From positions 1-64,000 of the forward strand of contig NZ_RXFQ01000004.1 in assembly GCF_003951285.1 (NCBI RefSeq): a stretch of 64,000 bases of DNA, given 5' to 3'. Below are positions 60,333 through 64,000 of the stretch, piece by piece; the first letter of the stretch is position 1, and each line of letters opens with the position of its first letter. The DNA comes from Variovorax beijingensis (lineage in GTDB: Bacteria; Pseudomonadota; Gammaproteobacteria; Burkholderiales; Burkholderiaceae_C). Below the pieces are notes generated by a model that was not told where the DNA came from, made no database searches, and was given only the letters and a program-made list of their open reading frames with translations. The translations under genes and the position numbers were made by a program.

Positions 60333-60812
60333 ATGAACCTGTCCGACTTGTTCTCCCCCGACCAGCCGCTGCTGGAGATGGTGATCCGCGGCAGCGCGAT
60401 CTACTGGTTCCTCCTGGTGATCTTCCGCTTCGTCCTGCGGCGCGACATCGGCTCGATGAGCATGGCCGACCTGCTGTTCATCGTGCTCGTGGCCGACGCG
60501 TCGAGCAGCGCGATGCAGGGCGAATACAAATCCATTACCAATGGCGTGGCCCTGCTGGGCACGCTGATCGCCTGGAACTACCTGCTCGACGTGCTTGCCT
60601 ATCGCTACGAAATCGTGGCCCGGCTTCTGGAGCCCCCGCCCGAGCCGCTGGTGCGGCACGGCAAGCTGGTCGCGCGAACGCTCAGGAAAGAGCGCATCAC
60701 CGTCGACGAACTGATGGGAAAGCTGCGCGAGGAAGGCGTTGACGATCTCGGCATGGTCCGCGTCGCCCGGCTCGAGAGCGACGGCAAGGTCAGCGTCATC
60801 CGCAACGAATGA
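60333..60812 (+). CDS. DUF421 (YetF-type) membrane protein
   Basis: 159 residues from ATG 60333. Membrane helices are near MVIRGSAIYWFLLVIFRFVL, MADLLFIVLVADASSSAMQG and VALLGTLIAWNYLLDVLAYR. The cytosolic domain (PPEPLVRHGKLVARTLRKER; DELMGKLREEGVDDLGMVRV) is the DUF421 signature. It is shorter than Bacillus YetF. The function is unknown; links to sporulation and envelope stress exist in Bacillus. It is followed by the ThDP enzyme gene in the same direction. Confidence 0.85.
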   Translation: MNLSDLFSPDQPLLEMVIRGSAIYWFLLVIFRFVLRRDIGSMSMADLLFIVLVADASSSAMQGEYKSITNGVALLGTLIAWNYLLDVLAYRYEIVARLLEPPPEPLVRHGKLVARTLRKERITVDELMGKLREEGVDDLGMVRVARLESDGKVSVIRNE

Positions 60813-60873
60813 ATGAATGATTGATTGAACAACCGCCGGCGCATCCGTGCCCGGCAATGGAATTGGAGCCCCG

Positions 60874-62655
60874 ATGAAAAAGACAGTCAGCGATTTCATG
60901 GTCCAGCGCCTGCACGACTGGGGCGTGCGGCGCGTCTATGGCTACCCCGGTGACGGCATCAACGGCCTCATGGGCGCACTCGACCGAGCGGACGGCGCCA
61001 TCGAGTTCATACAAAGCCGCCATGAGGAGCTGGCCGCCTTCATGGCTTGCGCGCATGCCAAGTTCTCGGGCGAGGTGGGCGTCTGCCTGGCCACCTCGGG
61101 ACCGGGCGCGATCCATCTGCTGAACGGCCTGTACGACGCGAAGCTCGACCGCCAGCCGGTGGTCGCCATCGTCGGCCAGCAGCAGCGCAGCGCGCTCGGC
61201 GGCGACTACCAGCAGGAGGTGGATCTGGTCTCGCTGTTCAAGGACGTGGCGCACGAGTTCGTGCAGATGGCCACCAGCGCGCAGCAGGTTCGCCACCTGA
61301 TCGACCGCGCGATGCGCATCGCGCGCGACCGCCGTGCCGTCACCTGCGTGATCGTCCCCAACGACGTGCAGGAGCTGCCGGCGGTGCCGGTGCCGCCGCG
61401 CAGGCACGGCACCGTGCACAGCGGCATCGGCAGCACGGCCAGTGCCACGGTGCCGAATGCCGCGGCGCTGGGGCAGGCAGCGGACATCATCAACGCCGGC
61501 AGCAAGGTGGCCATCCTGGCGGGCGCGGGCGCCCTGCATGCCACCGACGAGCTGATCCACACGGCCGAGCGGCTCGGGGCCGGCATCGCCAAGGCCCTGC
61601 TCGGCAAGGCGGCGGTGCCCGACGATCTTCCCTTCGTGACCGGCGCCATCGGCGTGCTCGGCACGCGGCCCAGCTCGCGCATGATGGAGGACTGCGACAC
61701 CCTGCTGATGGTGGGCTCGTCGTTCCCGTACGCCGAATTCCTGCCGCCCGAGGGGCAGGCCCGCTGCGTCCAGATCGACACCGACCCCCGTGCCATCGGG
61801 CTGCGCTACCCGACGGAGCTGGGCCTGGTCGGCGACAGCCGCGCCACGCTCGCCGCGCTGCTGCCGCTGCTCGACCACAAGGAACACGGTGCCTGGCGCC
61901 AAGGCATCGAGGCCGACGTGGCACGCTGGTGGCGGGTGCTCGAGGCACGCGCCCACGTGGAGGCCTCGCCGGTCAATCCGCAGCGCGTGTTCTGGGAGCT
62001 GTCGCCGCGCCTGCCTGAGGAAACGGTGCTCACCTGCGACAGCGGCACCGCCGCCAACTGGTACGCACGCGACGTCAAGCTGCGCCGCGGCATGAAGGCC
62101 AGCCTCTCCGGCGGCCTGGCCACCATGGGCCCGGCCCTTCCTTATGCCATTGCGGCCAAGCTGGTGCATCCCGACCGGCCCGTGGTCGCGATGCTGGGCG
62201 ACGGCGCCATGCAGATGAACGGCCTGAACGCGCTCATCACGCTGGCGCGCATGTGGCGCGACTGGGCCGATCCGCGCCTCGTGGTCATGGTGCTCAACAA
62301 CCGCGACCTCAACCTCGTGAGCTGGGAGCAGCGCGTGCTCGGCGGAGATCCGGAGTTCAATGCCTCGCAGGAGCTGCCCGACTTTCCCTATGCGCGCTTC
62401 GCGGAAATGCTCGGCCTTGCGGCCCTGCGCGTCGATGCGCCCGAAGCCATCGGCCCGGCATGGGACGCCGCCTTTGCGGCCGACCGCCCGATGCTGCTGG
62501 AAATGGTCACCGATTCCGCCGTGCCACCGCTGCCGCCCGACGTTTCGCTCGCCCAGGCCAAGGCCTACCTGCGGGCCCTGTGGCAGGGCGACCCCGAAGC
62601 CATGCGGACCATCAAGGCCACCATGCGCGAATACTGGGCCAGCGCGACGGCGTGA
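60874..62655 (+). CDS. ThDP-dependent enzyme, pyruvate oxidase/acetolactate synthase-like
   Basis: 593 residues from ATG 60874 (TTGGAG upstream). VYGYPGDGINGLMGALDRAD and IQSRHEELAAFMACAHAKFS give the N-terminal ThDP domain with the catalytic Glu. The C-terminal motif starts GDGAMQMNGLNALITLARMW and ends VMVLNNRDLNLVSWEQRV. It lacks the residues typical of acetolactate synthase and is closer to PoxB, which makes acetate from pyruvate; stress-island paralogues are usually uncharacterised. It follows DUF421, so both may be stress-induced. Confidence 0.83.
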   Translation: MKKTVSDFMVQRLHDWGVRRVYGYPGDGINGLMGALDRADGAIEFIQSRHEELAAFMACAHAKFSGEVGVCLATSGPGAIHLLNGLYDAKLDRQPVVAIVGQQQRSALGGDYQQEVDLVSLFKDVAHEFVQMATSAQQVRHLIDRAMRIARDRRAVTCVIVPNDVQELPAVPVPPRRHGTVHSGIGSTASATVPNAAALGQAADIINAGSKVAILAGAGALHATDELIHTAERLGAGIAKALLGKAAVPDDLPFVTGAIGVLGTRPSSRMMEDCDTLLMVGSSFPYAEFLPPEGQARCVQIDTDPRAIGLRYPTELGLVGDSRATLAALLPLLDHKEHGAWRQGIEADVARWWRVLEARAHVEASPVNPQRVFWELSPRLPEETVLTCDSGTAANWYARDVKLRRGMKASLSGGLATMGPALPYAIAAKLVHPDRPVVAMLGDGAMQMNGLNALITLARMWRDWADPRLVVMVLNNRDLNLVSWEQRVLGGDPEFNASQELPDFPYARFAEMLGLAALRVDAPEAIGPAWDAAFAADRPMLLEMVTDSAVPPLPPDVSLAQAKAYLRALWQGDPEAMRTIKATMREYWASATA

Positions 62656-62680
62656 CCATGAGCCTGGTCTCTCCTACTCA

Positions 62681-63115
62681 CTACTGCCCGGTCCTGATGC
62701 CCGCCCGGGCCTTCGATTCTTCCTCGCTCGCGCGCGACAGGCATGCGGCCTTGTCGCCGCCCTGCCGCTCGTTGCACTTCTCCCTGGCAACCTCGTAGTT
62801 CACCGCCACCCGCATTTCGGCGAGCCTGCGGGCATTGGCGTCGCTGGGGCTGCGCTGCTGGTCGAGCTCGGCCAGGGCAATCTTCTGGCGGCCCTGCGCT
62901 TCCTTGATGCAGACCGCCCTGGCGGGCTCGACCTGTTTCTCGCACTGTTCCAGCGCGGCCTTCAGGTTGGCGCCGATCCGTTCCCGTGCAGCGCCGTATT
63001 CGACGATGGCCGGATCGATCTCGGCCGGATGCGGCGGCGAAGTCTGCGCACCGGCTGGAATAAGCGCAGCCGCCCACAGCAGTGCGGCGGCGAACAATGC
63101 GTGAGGCTTTTGCAT
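62681..63115 (-). CDS. Secreted four-cysteine helical protein, paralogue A
   Basis: 144 residues with a signal peptide (MQKPHALFAAALLWAAALIP, cleavage at GAQ). The mature part has two Cys-x10-11-Cys helical pairs: EQCEKQVEPARAVCIKEAQG and EKCNERQGGDKAACLSRASE, separated by LDQQRSPSDANARRLAEMRV. Its divergent neighbour at 63372 has the same pattern in the same order, so they are duplicates. Disulfide-stabilised helical hairpins in the periplasm are likely. No function is known to me. Confidence 0.72.
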   Translation of the reverse strand: MQKPHALFAAALLWAAALIPAGAQTSPPHPAEIDPAIVEYGAARERIGANLKAALEQCEKQVEPARAVCIKEAQGRQKIALAELDQQRSPSDANARRLAEMRVAVNYEVAREKCNERQGGDKAACLSRASEEESKARAGIRTGQ

Positions 63116-63371
63116 GGCGATCTCCTGTCAGTCGCTCTTGCGCCAGTGTGGAGGCCGCACCGGCCGCGCCGGTAGGACGTGCGCCCAAGCCGGCCGGGGG
63201 CTCCGCCGACGCCCCGCCGCCGCATGTCCACCGCCCGTGGGAAGCGTCAGCATGTGCTTACGACCGCTTCGCAAGGCGTCCTACCGTTGCGTCACTTCCG
63301 ACTTCTATATTGACCTCAGGCGCCGGATCCTCCCCCTGAAAGAAAAACCACCGGCGTCAAGGAGTTCAACC

Positions 63372-63803
63372 ATGAAGAAACTGCTATTGATGTGCGCCGC
63401 AGCCTCCTGCATGGCAGTGGTCCAGGTGCATGCGCAAGTGAACACACCTCCCGCGGCGGCCACCGATCCGGCCATGGCCGAATACAAGGCCGCGCGCGAC
63501 AAGATCTCGGCCGACTACAAGGCCGACAAGGCAGCTTGCGATGCCATGAAGGACAACGCCAAGGACGTCTGCATGGAAGAAGCCAAGGGCAAGGAAAAGA
63601 TTGCCAAGGCCGAACTCGAGCAGAAGCACAAGCCCAGCGACGGCAATGCCCGCAAGCTTGCAGAGGCCAAGGTGGAAGTTGCCTACAGCATTGCCAAGGA
63701 AAAGTGCGACGACCAGAAGGGCGATGCCAAGAACGCCTGTGTGAAGGAAGCCAAGGCCGAAGAAGCCAAGGGCAAGGCCGACATCAAGGCGATGAAGAAG
63801 TAA
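63372..63803 (+). CDS. Secreted four-cysteine helical protein, paralogue B
   Basis: 143 residues from ATG 63372 (AAGGAG upstream), with a signal peptide MKKLLLMCAAASCMAVVQVH ending AQ. Mature Cys pairs are AACDAMKDNAKDVCMEEAKG and EKCDDQKGDAKNACVKEAKA, with LEQKHKPSDGNARKLAEAKV between. It is Lys/Glu/Ala-rich and resembles paralogue A position by position, but with a far higher Lys content. The two genes are divergent across 256 bases. A following frame starts inside its stop codon. Confidence 0.75.
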   Translation: MKKLLLMCAAASCMAVVQVHAQVNTPPAAATDPAMAEYKAARDKISADYKADKAACDAMKDNAKDVCMEEAKGKEKIAKAELEQKHKPSDGNARKLAEAKVEVAYSIAKEKCDDQKGDAKNACVKEAKAEEAKGKADIKAMKK

Positions 63804-64000
63804 TGGCGGACAACCCCGGCACCAGGCACCAGGAAACGGTGAATTCCTTGCAGACGCTCGCCATTTCCGAAGCCCTGCGCGCCCAACTGTCGGCCGACAA
63901 CCTCCTGGCCATCAATTCGCATGGCCAGGAGGTTCTTCATGGCCTCGACTTCGCCGAGTCGCAGCTTCTCGTGGACTGCAGCGAGCGGCCTCCCACAGAC
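63803..64000 (+). CDS. Hypothetical protein, 5' part only
   Basis: ATG 63803 overlaps the TAA of the preceding gene (TAATG) and the frame stays open for 66 codons to the window end. It begins MADNPGTRHQETVNSLQTLA and continues with ALRAQLSADNLLAINSHGQE. No signal peptide and no recognised domain so far. The start/stop overlap suggests coupling to paralogue B. Only a longer sequence can confirm it. Confidence 0.5.
   Translation, partial: MADNPGTRHQETVNSLQTLAISEALRAQLSADNLLAINSHGQEVLHGLDFAESQLLVDCSERPPTD

Overview
The window reads as chromosomal DNA of a high-GC betaproteobacterium, most likely Variovorax or a close relative in the Comamonadaceae. The evidence is four Bug-type periplasmic binding proteins, a class I polyhydroxyalkanoate (PHA) synthase with thiolase and reductase, gentisate-type ring-cleavage enzymes, and dense operons with ATGA or GTGA start/stop overlaps. 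The genus is inferred from gene content. I saw no rRNA, tRNA, CRISPR array, transposase or phage gene.

Region 1 (1-16.9 kb) is a type I secretion locus. A 1218-residue DUF5801-type repeat adhesin (11769-15425, -) is followed by two tandem PrtD-like ABC transporters, an HlyD adaptor and a TolC-type outer-membrane gene that is cut by an in-frame amber codon 43 codons before its natural end. The 3' end of a second, nearly identical adhesin enters at base 1 in the opposite orientation. The transporter genes therefore lie between inverted copies of at least 1.29 kb. The same interval holds an OhrR-like regulator with a Tat-exported chloroperoxidase-type hydrolase, and a divergent acetolactate synthase/Lrp pair. 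A LuxR-type regulator lies upstream of the adhesin.

Region 2 (16.9-26 kb) holds a LysR/quinone reductase pair, an AtuA-type operon with a Bug receptor and a lipoprotein hydrolase behind a perfect 26-bp palindrome, and a second Bug receptor. Region 3 (26-32.9 kb) holds a RIO-type kinase, a homoserine dehydrogenase with a threonine/isoleucine leader-peptide attenuator, a CPA2 antiporter, phaB and a CinA-type amidase.

Region 4 (32.9-44.9 kb) holds a probable itaconate or C5-dicarboxylate degradation operon (CoA-transferase, MaoC-like hydratase, CitE-like lyase, two Bug receptors, LysR), then phaA-phaC, a laccase-domain protein and a maleylpyruvate isomerase/fumarylpyruvate hydrolase pair. Region 5 (44.9-51.2 kb) holds a Nudix hydrolase, CreA, a degenerate LytM lipoprotein, a ClsC-like phospholipase D, and homospermidine synthase with a PuuB-like oxidase.

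Region 6 (51.2-64 kb) resembles a general-stress island: large-subunit catalase, two hemerythrins, a DUF3182 ATP-grasp-like protein with an overlapping hydrolase and a possible 29-residue peptide, CBS, DUF421 and VOC proteins, a pyruvate-oxidase-like ThDP enzyme, and two divergent secreted paralogues with a four-cysteine pattern.
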